From Salinivirgaceae bacterium (GTDB lineage: Bacteria > Bacteroidota > Bacteroidia > Bacteroidales > SZUA-534), in assembly GCA_017527435.1 (NCBI GenBank), contig JAFXQB010000019.1, forward strand, positions 1 through 64,000: a stretch of DNA of 64,000 nucleotides, given 5' to 3'. The stretch's first letter is position 1; every line of letters starts with the position of its first letter. Under the pieces are notes generated by a model. It made no database searches. It worked only from the letters and a program-made list of their open reading frames with translations, and was not told the DNA's origin. The position numbers and the translations under genes are program-made. Of this stretch, positions 9,443 through 17,081 are shown one piece after another.

Positions 9443-10765
9443 ATGAACACATCGGCACTATATGAGATATTTCTAAAGTATCCGCACATCTGCACCGATA
9501 GCCGTATGGCATCAGAAGATTCGCTTTTCTTTGCCTTGAAGGGCGACAAAAACGATGGCAACGCCTATGCCGAACAGGCTTTGAAGAAGTGCCCGTACGC
9601 CATTATCGACAACGAAGCCTACAACAAGAGCGACCGTTGCATTCTGGTTGACGACGTACTCGACACGCTGCAGAAATTGGCGGCTTACCATCGCAAACGT
9701 CTCGGCTTGCCGATACTTGCCATAACAGGCACCAACGGAAAGACCACAACCAAGGAACTGACAGCCCGTGTGCTGTCGAAAAAGTTCAAAGTGGCCTACA
9801 CGCAGGGTAACCTGAACAACCACATTGGGGTGCCGCTCACACTGCTGTCGATGGACAAAACGCATGAGTTTGGTATTGTTGAGATGGGAGCAAGCCATCA
9901 GGGTGAGATTGCAAAACTCTGTAAGATTGCTGCACCTGATTTCGGAATAATCACCAATGTGGGCAGGGCTCACCTTGAAGGATTCGGTTCGTTTGAAGGA
10001 GTTAAGCAAGCAAAATCCGAGCTCTACAGGTATCTGCACGACAACGACGGACTGGCTTTTGTCAACTACGACAATGAAACACTCGAAGACATGAATCCGC
10101 CGCACAACATTGTCTATTACGGCACTAAAGTGTTCACTCACTGTCAGGGGCAGATTTTAAACAGTCCTGTTTATCTGTCGTTTAAGTGGGTGCCGTCGGA
10201 TGAGATGATTGCCGACGAAGAAAGTACCCAAAGCGAGTGTTATACTATTAATACACATTTGATTGGTGCATACAACTTTGAAAATGCATTGGCAGCCGTG
10301 AGTGTGGGTTATAACTTCGGAATCAGTGCAAGCAGTATAAAAGACGCCATTGAGAGTTATGTCCCGGCAAACAGCCGCTCGCAATTGGTGAAAACCGACA
10401 AGGGCAATTCACTTCTGCTCGATTGCTATAATGCCAATCCATCGAGTATGGAAAGCGCTCTCAACAACTTTGCAAAGATTGAAATGCCCAACAAGGTGCT
10501 CATACTTGGCGACATGCTTGAACTAGGTACCGCCGCAAGCCGCGAGCATGGGGTTACGGTAGGAATGATAAGCAAGCTGGGGTTTGAAAAAGTCTTTCTG
10601 GTTGGCCGCAACTTTTGCAATCTGAAGGAAGCACACAACTACCGTTGCTTTTACGATGCGGATGATTGCGCAAAATATCTGGCAGAAAACAATATCACAA
10701 ATTCAACAATCCTGATTAAAGGTTCACACGGAATGAAGATGGATAAAGTGGTGGAGTATTTGTAA
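9443..10765 (+). CDS. murF: UDP-N-acetylmuramoyl-tripeptide--D-alanyl-D-alanine ligase
   Basis: MurF joins D-Ala-D-Ala to the UDP-MurNAc-tripeptide with ATP, the last cytoplasmic step in the peptidoglycan stem peptide. The 440-residue protein shows the three Mur ligase domains: an N-terminal UDP-binding part (TDSRMASEDSLFFALKG), the central ATPase with the P-loop ITGTNGKTTTKELTA near residue 95, NLNNHIGVPLTLL, MGASHQGEI and ITNVGRAHLEGFGS, and the C-terminal domain with LLLDCYNANPSSM and LGDMLELG. The length matches the family. It is separated from gldJ by a terminator only 18 bases before its ATG, so it may rely on a promoter within that hairpin region or on partial readthrough. Its meso-DAP substrate fits the ddh gene in this window. 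Confidence 0.95.
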   Translation: MNTSALYEIFLKYPHICTDSRMASEDSLFFALKGDKNDGNAYAEQALKKCPYAIIDNEAYNKSDRCILVDDVLDTLQKLAAYHRKRLGLPILAITGTNGKTTTKELTARVLSKKFKVAYTQGNLNNHIGVPLTLLSMDKTHEFGIVEMGASHQGEIAKLCKIAAPDFGIITNVGRAHLEGFGSFEGVKQAKSELYRYLHDNDGLAFVNYDNETLEDMNPPHNIVYYGTKVFTHCQGQILNSPVYLSFKWVPSDEMIADEESTQSECYTINTHLIGAYNFENALAAVSVGYNFGISASSIKDAIESYVPANSRSQLVKTDKGNSLLLDCYNANPSSMESALNNFAKIEMPNKVLILGDMLELGTAASREHGVTVGMISKLGFEKVFLVGRNFCNLKEAHNYRCFYDADDCAKYLAENNITNSTILIKGSHGMKMDKVVEYL

Positions 10766-10793
10766 GTTTCACTTACTTATATCATAGTATAAA

Positions 10794-10826
10794 AAAAGCC
10801 AACTGCGAAAGCAGTTGGCTTTTATT
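10794..10826. terminator. Bidirectional terminator between murF and the repeat protein gene
   Basis: A perfect nine-base-pair stem GCCAACTGC / GCAGTTGGC with a GAAA tetraloop is flanked by A-run and T-run, so it can end both convergent genes. Confidence 0.85.
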
Positions 10827-10840
10827 TTAAATCATTGAAC

Positions 10841-12349
10841 TTATTGTTTAGCTGGCAGAACTAATTCTACAGCTTCAAACGATTCTTCGCTAGACCAATA
10901 ATCACCATTTTTTACTTTTAAACCTAATTTTATGGTGGCGCCATTAAACTCGGTAGCAGTTTCTGCTAGAGAAACGACAATGTTACCTGTGTAATCATCT
11001 ATATAAATGGTGATCACTGCATTGTCCTGAGATGTTGGTTCCCCGTTACCATTAAAATATAATTCACTTATAAAATCTTGTGGTACAACCAACTTGTTGT
11101 CTATGATTTTCAAGAATTCAAAATATTCATTGTTATCACTGCTATAATCATCAAGGAAATCACTTATTTGTATTTGTGTTGTGCACGGCGCCGCATTACA
11201 ATCCCAAGATTTATTATTAATTTCTGTGTAGCTTTCAATCTCGCCAATTACTTTGCCAATCTCGCCGGTCAGCAACATGTCTGAATTCACATGTACATTA
11301 CCATTTGTAACAGAGAGTACCTTGCTTGACGATTTCTTGTCGGCAACATTGAATGATGAAGAACTGAAGTCGATGCTCTCGCTCGTAACAGAAAGATACT
11401 CGTTGGCATCGCCGTCTTTAGTAGCGTCGCGTCCAACTATCAAGAAACCGCTACGTTTTATTTTGCTGTTGTCATCCGATTCATCTATAATTACTTGAGT
11501 GCCCTCGTTGTCAATCTTGAATATGTCCGCATTTCCTTTAGTAGCATCCCGACCTGTAATCAAGAAACCACTGCGTCTTACTTTAGAGTTATCTTCGTCG
11601 ATATCAACATAAACATGAGTGCCATCACCATCAATTTTCAGATAATCGTCACTTCCATCTTTTGTCGCGTCACGTCCAGTAATCAGGAAACCGCTACGTC
11701 TTACTTTGTCGGAATTGTCATTGTCAACAAACACTTGTGTACCCTCGGCATTAACGGCAAAGTAATCTGAAGTGCCTTCGCCTTTTGTGGCATCGCGTCC
11801 TGTAATTAAGAAGCCACTACGTCTTACCTTGTCGGCAGTTTCACTGTCATCAACAAATACTTTTACACCATAAGGATAAACGGCAAAAACAAGATTGCCT
11901 TGGCTGTCTTTAACTTCAAAAATGGCTTCGTCGTCGTTGGCAGTCGCAGCTTGTGTTACTTTGCTGGTTTCTTTTGCATACAATGCATAAGGTACAGGTT
12001 GAAGTTGTATTGAACCCATATCCTTGCCGTCAACTTCTATTTTGAGCATTACACTCATTGAGCTCCAAGGAACAGACATAAAATCGCCCGAAACTTTTGT
12101 TCCGCTACCAACCATTGCTGATATGTTGCCATATGCATTGGTTTTTAAATCTTGTGTCTCAACGTAATAGTTGGTTTCGCCTTGGTGAAGAGTGAATTTC
12201 ACTTTCACATCTTTATTGCTCACCACGGAACCGTCATCGTTACGTATTACGGCTTGATAGGCGAAACTGCCCTGAGCCATAGTCGCAATGGTTGCTGTGA
12301 ACATGAGGGCAACAGTTGCTAACAATTTGATAGATACTTTTTTCATCAT
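10841..12349 (-). CDS. Exported repeat-bearing fibre-like surface protein of unknown function
   Basis: The 502-residue protein has a signal peptide ending near ATMAQ, then FAYQAVIRNDDGSVVSNKDV and a strand-rich domain to about residue 135 ending PVPYALYAKET. This opening is common in Bacteroidota surface and tail-fibre-like proteins. After a short segment (NLVFAVYPYGVKVFVDD) come four near-identical units of about 41 residues, each with RRSGFLITGRDATK followed by a Gly/Asp-rich strand (YFAVNAEGTQVFVD type). A C-terminal domain of about 150 residues (EIESYTEINNKSWDCNAAPC onwards) has no recognised match. The start MMKKVS may be either Met. It follows a T9SS sorting-domain gene on the same strand by 93 bases. 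The repeats look like beta-helical or trimeric fibre elements, but this is inference. Confidence 0.7.
   Translation of the reverse strand: MMKKVSIKLLATVALMFTATIATMAQGSFAYQAVIRNDDGSVVSNKDVKVKFTLHQGETNYYVETQDLKTNAYGNISAMVGSGTKVSGDFMSVPWSSMSVMLKIEVDGKDMGSIQLQPVPYALYAKETSKVTQAATANDDEAIFEVKDSQGNLVFAVYPYGVKVFVDDSETADKVRRSGFLITGRDATKGEGTSDYFAVNAEGTQVFVDNDNSDKVRRSGFLITGRDATKDGSDDYLKIDGDGTHVYVDIDEDNSKVRRSGFLITGRDATKGNADIFKIDNEGTQVIIDESDDNSKIKRSGFLIVGRDATKDGDANEYLSVTSESIDFSSSSFNVADKKSSSKVLSVTNGNVHVNSDMLLTGEIGKVIGEIESYTEINNKSWDCNAAPCTTQIQISDFLDDYSSDNNEYFEFLKIIDNKLVVPQDFISELYFNGNGEPTSQDNAVITIYIDDYTGNIVVSLAETATEFNGATIKLGLKVKNGDYWSSEESFEAVELVLPAKQ
11405..11850 (-). repeat. Four tandem units of about 120 bases inside the fibre-like gene
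   Basis: Four copies of the segment encoding RSGFLI(T/V)GRDATK recur at about 11405-11460, 11540-11583, 11663-11706 and 11785-11828, spaced about 120-123 bases apart. The protein motif is nearly invariant while synonymous sites differ, which points to protein-level selection rather than a very recent expansion. Confidence 0.8.
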
Positions 12350-12392
12350 TTTTTTTTGTTTTAATCATGGTTGCGCTGTGACTAATCCCGCC

Positions 12393-12407
12393 ACAACGTC
12401 ACGTTGT
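12393..12407. promoter_or_regulatory. Perfect inverted repeat ACAACG-TCA-CGTTGT
   Basis: A six-base inverted repeat with a three-base centre lies in the 93-base gap between the T9SS cargo gene and the fibre-like gene. It lacks a T-run and could be an operator or an mRNA hairpin; no specific regulator can be named. Confidence 0.3.
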
Positions 12408-12442
12408 CGTTAATTATTTGATTTGTTATTGATAGCGTGGTA

Positions 12443-12931
12443 TCAATATTTCATAATTTTTCGGTTGACAATAGCTTTGCCGTCGACATACACTTTCACG
12501 AAGTAGGCGCCTTGGGGCAGTTCGTCAACATCCATTGTCAGGCGTGTGCTGCCATCAAAGTTGCTCTCATCAACCAAACGTCCAGTCATGTCGAAGCATC
12601 TTACGATGCATTCGCCTTCAGGCTCATTGCTCAAAGCTACGAACAATTTTGAGTTGACAGGGTTCGGGTAGATGTTGGCTTCCAGAATGTCAGCCAGGTT
12701 CTCGTTGATAGCTGTTACACCGCCAGTGTAGCCCTGCTGGAATCCTTGAACCAAAACCAAACCGTCTTTGGCTAATGTACCTGTAACAGGCTCGCCAATA
12801 GTAAAGCTAACTGAATAGCCGTCTTTTTCACCGAAACCACCAGCTGAAGCGACAACTTCACTTTGTTTCTGTTGTGCAAATGCGGGTATTGTAACCAACA
12901 ATAATGCCGCGAGAGATAATTTTCTTTTCAT
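12443..12931 (-). CDS. Small secreted protein with a type IX (type A) C-terminal sorting domain
   Basis: The 162-residue protein has a signal peptide MKRKLSLAALLLVTIPAFAQ and a short N-terminal segment (VVASAGGFGEKDGYSVSFTIGEPV, VLVQGFQQGY). That segment is followed by a T9SS type A sorting domain from about residue 80: IYPNPVNSKLFVALSN, CFDMTGRLVDESN, LPQGAYFVKVYVDGK, RKIMKY. Such domains direct export across the outer membrane and removal by PorU, which is encoded in this window. The N-terminal SFTIGEP/QGFQQGY pattern is often seen in small T9SS proteins preceding large surface proteins. The ATG at 12931 was chosen over an upstream TTG because it starts the signal peptide. It is 93 bases upstream of the fibre-like gene and probably co-transcribed. 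Confidence 0.85.
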   Translation of the reverse strand: MKRKLSLAALLLVTIPAFAQQKQSEVVASAGGFGEKDGYSVSFTIGEPVTGTLAKDGLVLVQGFQQGYTGGVTAINENLADILEANIYPNPVNSKLFVALSNEPEGECIVRCFDMTGRLVDESNFDGSTRLTMDVDELPQGAYFVKVYVDGKAIVNRKIMKY

Positions 12932-13101
12932 AGAATTAATCTTTTTTCCAGAACACAAATATAGATATTCTGTTTTTATTGGCAAAATATTTTTTCAAAT
13001 TGTTGTGATGCCTATGACAATATATTTATTGAGTCACCTTTCATTTATTTCGATTTGGAATTTTCAGGATAATAATGGTGTGATTATTCATTTTTGCACT
13101 C

Positions 13102-13138
13102 TTAACCTTTCGTTAACTGTTTTTAACTCGGCATTAAC
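13102..13138. promoter_or_regulatory. Four helically phased TTAAC (GTTAA) direct repeats
   Basis: TTAAC occurs at 13102, 13113, 13123 and 13134, that is at steps of 11, 10 and 11 bases, one DNA turn each. On the minus strand this reads as four GTTAA cores. The cores two apart are 21 bases from start to start, the spacing known for LytTR-type regulator half-sites (core GTT, 12-base spacer). The site is about 170-205 bases upstream of the T9SS cargo ATG and about 300 bases before the first beta-barrel gene. It could serve the LytTR regulator encoded near 59.3-60.0 kb or any regulator that binds one face of DNA; which is unknown. Confidence 0.45.
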
Positions 13139-13227
13139 CATCTGCTATTCAGGTGCGTTGTACTTTTACATCGTCAATGAAACACTGATACAAAAGTTTC
13201 TTCATAAATAGTTTTTAGTTGCTTAAA

Positions 13228-13283
13228 GCGGTCTCACCAACCGCGGGAAAGGCCGGACGCCAACAGCGAACCGGCTTTTTTTA
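13228..13283 (+). ncRNA. Possible small RNA 3' end: two hairpins and a T-run
   Basis: GCGGT-CTCACCA-ACCGC is followed by GGGAAA and a second hairpin GCCGG ... CCGGC with a TTTTTTT tail. No plus-strand gene precedes it within 3 kb that could use it as a terminator, so it may end a small RNA starting in the preceding AT-rich region. The 5' end and promoter are not resolved. It could also be a stray terminator left from a lost gene. Confidence 0.4.
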
Positions 13284-13356
13284 TGACATGATTGTCTATA
13301 ACAGACTCTTTTATATTATGTTATGAACGAAACTATTTTCCCCCATCAAAAAAAAA

Positions 13357-13391
13357 GCAACCAAACTGCAACCTTTTCAAAAATCCGCATC
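13357..13391 (+). promoter_or_regulatory. ECF-sigma-like promoter of the first beta-barrel paralogue
   Basis: Two GCAACC elements (13357 and 13368) are followed 14 bases after the second by CATCATATAG. The pair GCAACC / CATC at this spacing resembles promoters that precede ECF-regulated genes in Bacteroidota. The same block, nearly base for base, precedes the next gene. Assignment to an ECF sigma factor is inference. Confidence 0.45.
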
Positions 13392-13430
13392 ATATAGTCG
13401 AAAGAATTAAAATTTTTAAACTTAAATATT

Positions 13431-14156
13431 ATGAAAAAGATTTGTTTTTTGAGCTTGATGCTCATCGCTGTGCACAACATTGCCAACGCGCAACTTTCAA
13501 TCAACCTTAACGCCGGAAGTGGCTTGTGGACAGCGCCATGCGACAAACCAAACGTCAACGGGGAAAAAGTCATAACCCCGAATTTCACACCCACATTGTC
13601 AGTCGGCGCTTCGCTGAACAACACATTCAATTTAGGAATAATGCTCGATGCCGGCTTAAGTTTTCACTTTCTGTCAGCAAATGGCAGTTATAAGTCGGCA
13701 TGCTCATCTGACGAGTATATTGGCTCAAACGGATACCGCAAGTTCGAATGGACCGATGACGGTGGTGAGAGTTACGGACACAATTGCGGCGACGCAGAAG
13801 GAGCAGCCCAGCATTTTCTGATAGCCATACCGCTGCGCATTGGCTACAATATCGGCAAATTCACGCCAAATGTGGGTATAGAATTTGGCTATCGCATCAA
13901 CACAAATGACGTTTCGAACAACAGCATGTTCGGCGTGACGGCTGGCTTGCAATATAGTCTGACAGATCGATTGAACCTGACATGCAACTATCTCAGCGGG
14001 CTGACAGCGGACATGACAATGAACAGTACTGTGACAACTTATGACACCACCAATGACGAAGGTTGGAAAATCGAATATCGCTCGTCGGAAAGTCATAAGT
14101 GGCACACACAAAGGATTGATATCGGCATAAGTTATCGATTGGGGAAATCAGAATAA
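13431..14156 (+). CDS. Outer-membrane beta-barrel protein, paralogue A
   Basis: The 241-residue protein has a signal peptide (MKKICFLSLMLIAVHNIANAQ) and a body of alternating strands: LSINLNAGSGLWTAPC at the start, LRIGYNIGKFTPNVGIEFGYRI in the middle and IDIGISYRLGK at the end. This suits an eight- to ten-stranded outer-membrane barrel of the OmpW/PorT-like type. It is a tandem paralogue of the next gene: both have a near-identical signal region, GSG-WTA-C, P(L/V)(R/K)IGY(N/Q)IGKF-PN-G(I/V)E and a similar C-terminus, and their upstream regions are duplicated. Several cysteines occur in predicted loops. No substrate or function can be assigned. Confidence 0.7.
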   Translation: MKKICFLSLMLIAVHNIANAQLSINLNAGSGLWTAPCDKPNVNGEKVITPNFTPTLSVGASLNNTFNLGIMLDAGLSFHFLSANGSYKSACSSDEYIGSNGYRKFEWTDDGGESYGHNCGDAEGAAQHFLIAIPLRIGYNIGKFTPNVGIEFGYRINTNDVSNNSMFGVTAGLQYSLTDRLNLTCNYLSGLTADMTMNSTVTTYDTTNDEGWKIEYRSSESHKWHTQRIDIGISYRLGKSE

Positions 14157-14175
14157 AATTTTTTCAAAAAAAATC

Positions 14176-14210
14176 GCAACCAAACTGCAACCTTTTCAAA
14201 ATCTTGCATC
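14176..14210 (+). promoter_or_regulatory. Duplicated ECF-like promoter of beta-barrel paralogue B
   Basis: GCAACC at 14176 and 14187 and CATCATATAG at 14207 repeat the arrangement at 13357-13391. Similarity between the two upstream regions runs from the A-run through the start codon (about 80 bases), so the promoter was copied with the gene. Confidence 0.45.
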
Positions 14211-14249
14211 ATATAGTCGAAAGAATTAAAATTTTTAAACTTATATATT

Positions 14250-15029
14250 ATGAAAAAGATTGGATTTCTGGGCATTATGCTCATAGCAGCGCAAAACATC
14301 ACAGTAGCGCAGACATCGTTTGATGTGAACATTGGTAGCGGCGTTTGGACGGCACTCTGCACGCCTGTCGCTGTCGATGACAATATGGTTTGGAATCCTG
14401 GTGCATCAGTATCCACTCATCTGGGCTTTGGCATGAAAACCGTTCTGAGCAGTCATCTTACAATTGGTGTCGGTGTTCGCGGACACTATATGGCTGAAAA
14501 CAACAGCTATCGCACCCAGATGGAAGGCAAATACAGCAAAGGTTCGTACACTTTGAAATTGGGTAACTATACATGGTATTCGCAAGACGATGACTGCGAT
14601 GACCGTCAGGAAATGTTTATCAATTGGGATGAGCAGGATGGCGAAGGCGAGCGAATTGTAGGCAAGAAAGAGGCGTCAACCGACTATGCAATGATTTCGG
14701 TGCCGGTGAAAATCGGCTACCAGATTGGCAAGTTCAACCCCAACTTCGGCGTTGAGTACAACTATCGCGTGGGCATCACCAAAAATGTTGGCGAGCTGCA
14801 CTCGGTTGGTCTCACCACAGGCCTGCGTTTCGATCTCAACGACAAATTCGCCTTCTCAACTGACTTCTACGGTGGTTTGACCAAGGACATGAGCCATAAG
14901 GGCACTCTCTACTACGGAACTCGCGATGATGAGAATCCTGAAAAGATTGAGATTCGCGACTTCAGCTGGCGCAGCTACCGCGTTGAGCTGAGCGTTCACT
15001 ACAAGTTTGGCGGCGGCAGCGCAAATTAA
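14250..15029 (+). CDS. Outer-membrane beta-barrel protein, paralogue B
   Basis: The 259-residue tandem paralogue of the preceding gene has a signal peptide (MKKIGFLGIMLIAAQNITVAQ), TSFDVNIGSGVWTALCTPV, VPVKIGYQIGKFNPNFGVEY and a final strand VELSVHYKFGGG. Strand periodicity indicates an outer-membrane barrel. It is 93 bases after paralogue A, carries its own copy of the promoter and ends before a terminator. Compared with A it has a longer acidic loop near residues 95-135 (QDDDCDDRQEMF region). The ligand is unknown; a stress- or anti-sigma-linked role is possible from the promoter type but not shown. Confidence 0.7.
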   Translation: MKKIGFLGIMLIAAQNITVAQTSFDVNIGSGVWTALCTPVAVDDNMVWNPGASVSTHLGFGMKTVLSSHLTIGVGVRGHYMAENNSYRTQMEGKYSKGSYTLKLGNYTWYSQDDDCDDRQEMFINWDEQDGEGERIVGKKEASTDYAMISVPVKIGYQIGKFNPNFGVEYNYRVGITKNVGELHSVGLTTGLRFDLNDKFAFSTDFYGGLTKDMSHKGTLYYGTRDDENPEKIEIRDFSWRSYRVELSVHYKFGGGSAN

Positions 15030-15068
15030 TATGGCAGAAACAGTCAGACAAGTCCGTTAAAAACAAAG

Positions 15069-15098
15069 GCTAAAATGTGCTTGCGCATTTTAGCTTTT
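15069..15098 (+). terminator. Terminator after beta-barrel paralogue B
   Basis: GCTAAAATG / CATTTTAGC nine-base-pair stem with a short GC-containing loop, followed by TTTT, 40 bases after the stop codon. Confidence 0.7.
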
Positions 15099-15184
15099 GC
15101 CGTTGGTGGCGGTTTCAAATGCCGGGACACACTATTTGGAATAAAACATCGTTAAACTGATATTCACTAATAAAAACACAAAAA

Positions 15185-15928
15185 ATGAAAAAACTAATCT
15201 TTATGACAGCCATACCGATAGGTATTATTTCAAGCTGTTTTGCCGGTGAGCCTCATTGGGCGATGAACATCTCGGCCGGCACCAATATCGTGGGCGTCAC
15301 GCTCAACGAGCTGGACAACATCAGAGCTTACCGCTCGACAGACGAATATTTGTACGATTGGGACCCGAAAATTGCCACGAGCGTATATTTAAGCTTTACG
15401 CCGGAATATTATATAACTCCGAAATTCAGTCTGTCGACAGGTTTGCGAATCACTAACACGCTTAGCAAATACGAGTCGAACTACTCTTATTTCTACTACA
15501 AATATAAAGAAGACGGCTGCGACACTTACTATTCCCGGATTAAATCAATCGATCAAAGCAATTTTTATGTCGGCATTCCGCTCGAATTCCGATTCACAAT
15601 ACGTGGCACAGACCGTCCATCGCCGTATATACGTGCCGGCGCAGTATTGAATTTTCGCTGCTCATCTTCCACAAAAACCAATCTGTACCGCAACGACATT
15701 GATTATACCCCCGATACAGATAACATAATCCCCACTGCCGACAATTTTGCAATGCCCGTATACTGCGCAGCGGGTTGCCAGATTGGCCATCAAAAATCAT
15801 TTGGCGTTGAAATTCAATTCCCTTACACTGTCGCCATAGGCTCAATGTCGAGTTTTGGCGACACCAACAATTTTGGCGGCGGTATTCAAATAACTTATCA
15901 ATTCGCAAAAAACAAATCGGAGGAATAA
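15185..15928 (+). CDS. Outer-membrane beta-barrel protein
   Basis: The 247-residue product starts MKKLIFMTAIPIGIISSCFAG (signal peptide) and continues with alternating strands: WAMNISAGTNIVGVTL, FSLSTGLRITNTLSKYE, FYVGIPLEFRFTI, PSPYIRAGAVLNFRC and a terminal FGGGIQITYQFAK. Strand lengths and turns suggest a small outer-membrane barrel with long tyrosine-rich loops near residues 95-125. It is only distantly similar in form to the two preceding paralogues and lacks their upstream block. It is two bases ahead of a lipoprotein gene and probably co-transcribed with it and the following gene. Function not recognised. Confidence 0.65.
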   Translation: MKKLIFMTAIPIGIISSCFAGEPHWAMNISAGTNIVGVTLNELDNIRAYRSTDEYLYDWDPKIATSVYLSFTPEYYITPKFSLSTGLRITNTLSKYESNYSYFYYKYKEDGCDTYYSRIKSIDQSNFYVGIPLEFRFTIRGTDRPSPYIRAGAVLNFRCSSSTKTNLYRNDIDYTPDTDNIIPTADNFAMPVYCAAGCQIGHQKSFGVEIQFPYTVAIGSMSSFGDTNNFGGGIQITYQFAKNKSEE

Positions 15929-15930
15929 TT

Positions 15931-16548
15931 ATGAAAAAGCTGATAATATGTATGGTTGCCGCAGGTCTGTTTGCCGCCTGCGAGAAAAGTGACAGTATCG
16001 ATAACTCAATATGGATTGCTGACCCCGACGACTCCGGCCTTCCCAAATACACCGAATGGGGATACAACACATTTGGGGCACAGATGGGAACCTCGTATTT
16101 TTCATCGTGCTGGCGAGATACCCCCTTCACTATGGAGTGGCACGACAACGATTCGACTTTGGAACTCACAATGAATGGTTGTCAGACATACAAAGGCAGG
16201 TACGAATGGTTAATCAAAGAGGATATGTCATTGACGATAATCATCCCGTGTGACTCGGTTATCGACAGTTTCAAAAAACTTTACCTGCTCAACGGGAAAT
16301 TTTTCGATTTGACAAACCCCGACATAAAAGTTTTAGTGAGACGCGACAATAATCCACAAGAGATTGTCTCCGACATCCGCAGCGGCAATTTTTATTTCAA
16401 ACGAGTACAAATGCTCTATGTGGACGAGAATTTCGAGAAAGTTATTGTGTCAGGAACTTTCGACATCCGCTATGTGAGAGACGGAGAGAAGACTTGGCTT
16501 TCCGACGGACGTTTTGACCTTGGCGTGACGCAAAACTTATTCTGGTAG
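15931..16548 (+). CDS. Lipoprotein of unknown function
   Basis: The 205-residue protein has a lipoprotein signal MKKLIICMVAAGLFAACEKS with lipobox LFAAC. The mature part looks like a lipocalin- or META-like strand-rich domain (DTPFTMEWHDNDSTLELTMN, YKGRYEWLIKEDMSLTIIIP, FYFKRVQMLYVDENFEKVIV). The pattern of a short strand-rich scaffold with Trp-containing turns is frequent in Bacteroidales lipoproteins. It starts two bases after the preceding barrel gene, which suggests a barrel-lipoprotein partnership at the outer membrane. No family was recognised with confidence. Confidence 0.6.
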   Translation: MKKLIICMVAAGLFAACEKSDSIDNSIWIADPDDSGLPKYTEWGYNTFGAQMGTSYFSSCWRDTPFTMEWHDNDSTLELTMNGCQTYKGRYEWLIKEDMSLTIIIPCDSVIDSFKKLYLLNGKFFDLTNPDIKVLVRRDNNPQEIVSDIRSGNFYFKRVQMLYVDENFEKVIVSGTFDIRYVRDGEKTWLSDGRFDLGVTQNLFW

Positions 16549-16563
16549 AGAACTTAAACTTTT

Positions 16564-17013
16564 ATGAATATGAGAAAAAACAACTTTCTAAGAAAGGCCG
16601 TTCACCCACTGTTTGTAATAGGTCTTACACTACCACTGCTCGCCACACACTGCGAGGAATTTGAAGACATTCCGAGCATAAAAATATGTGATTCAAATTT
16701 TAAAGATGTAACAGGCGACACAATCGAGGTAAAACTCAATTCGTCAGCAAATATTAATATCGATGTGTATTACGAAAATGGGGAAAGAACTTATACTCGC
16801 AAGATTGATGATGGTGAATCGGAAGATTTAAAGAATAGCAACGATTTCCATCTGAAAAGCAACAATAGTTACGGCAATAGTTCACTTCGCGAAACATCAA
16901 AAGTCACCACTAATTTTGCCGATTCGGTAATGAATGAGGGTTCATTGGTGACAATAAAAGTCCAATTGGGAACCTATCTTTCGGAATCCGTCTATTTTAA
17001 AGTTGTTCAGTAA
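16564..17013 (+). CDS. Small exported protein of unknown function
   Basis: The 149-residue protein has a basic N-terminus and hydrophobic segment (KAVHPLFVIGLTLPLLA) followed by THCEEFEDIPSIKIC. The cysteine is not in a standard lipobox, so it is either a cleaved secreted protein or an atypical lipoprotein. The rest is polar, rich in Ser/Asn/Thr, with a strand-like end (LVTIKVQLGTYLSESVYFKVVQ). It is 15 bases after the lipoprotein gene and is the last gene of this run, followed by a terminator. Base composition is more AT-rich than in the housekeeping genes. No family recognised. Confidence 0.55.
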   Translation: MNMRKNNFLRKAVHPLFVIGLTLPLLATHCEEFEDIPSIKICDSNFKDVTGDTIEVKLNSSANINIDVYYENGERTYTRKIDDGESEDLKNSNDFHLKSNNSYGNSSLRETSKVTTNFADSVMNEGSLVTIKVQLGTYLSESVYFKVVQ

Positions 17014-17030
17014 CATAGCGTTAGAAACAC

Positions 17031-17058
17031 AAAAAGCGGCTCTTGCGGGCCGCTTTTT
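17031..17058. terminator. Bidirectional terminator
   Basis: AAAAAGCGGC / GCCGCTTTTT stem with an eight-base loop between the convergent small exported gene and porin gene. Confidence 0.85.
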
Positions 17059-17081
17059 TTGTGCGTTTTGCGCGTCTGCGT

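Larger units (their letters stand above)
12932..13430. other. 500-base gene-free region between divergent genes
   Basis: No coding sequence is credible here; the short open frames lack ribosome-binding sites and family features. The region holds an AT-rich part next to the T9SS cargo gene, four phased TTAAC elements (13102-13138), a GC-rich double hairpin ending in a T-run (13230-13282) and the ECF-like promoter of the first beta-barrel gene. It is the longest gene-free stretch in the window. Confidence 0.7.

Noticed and set aside
12932..13430. tRNA or coding gene in the long gene-free region
   Set aside because: No cloverleaf or CCA end was found and the short open frames lack start signals.
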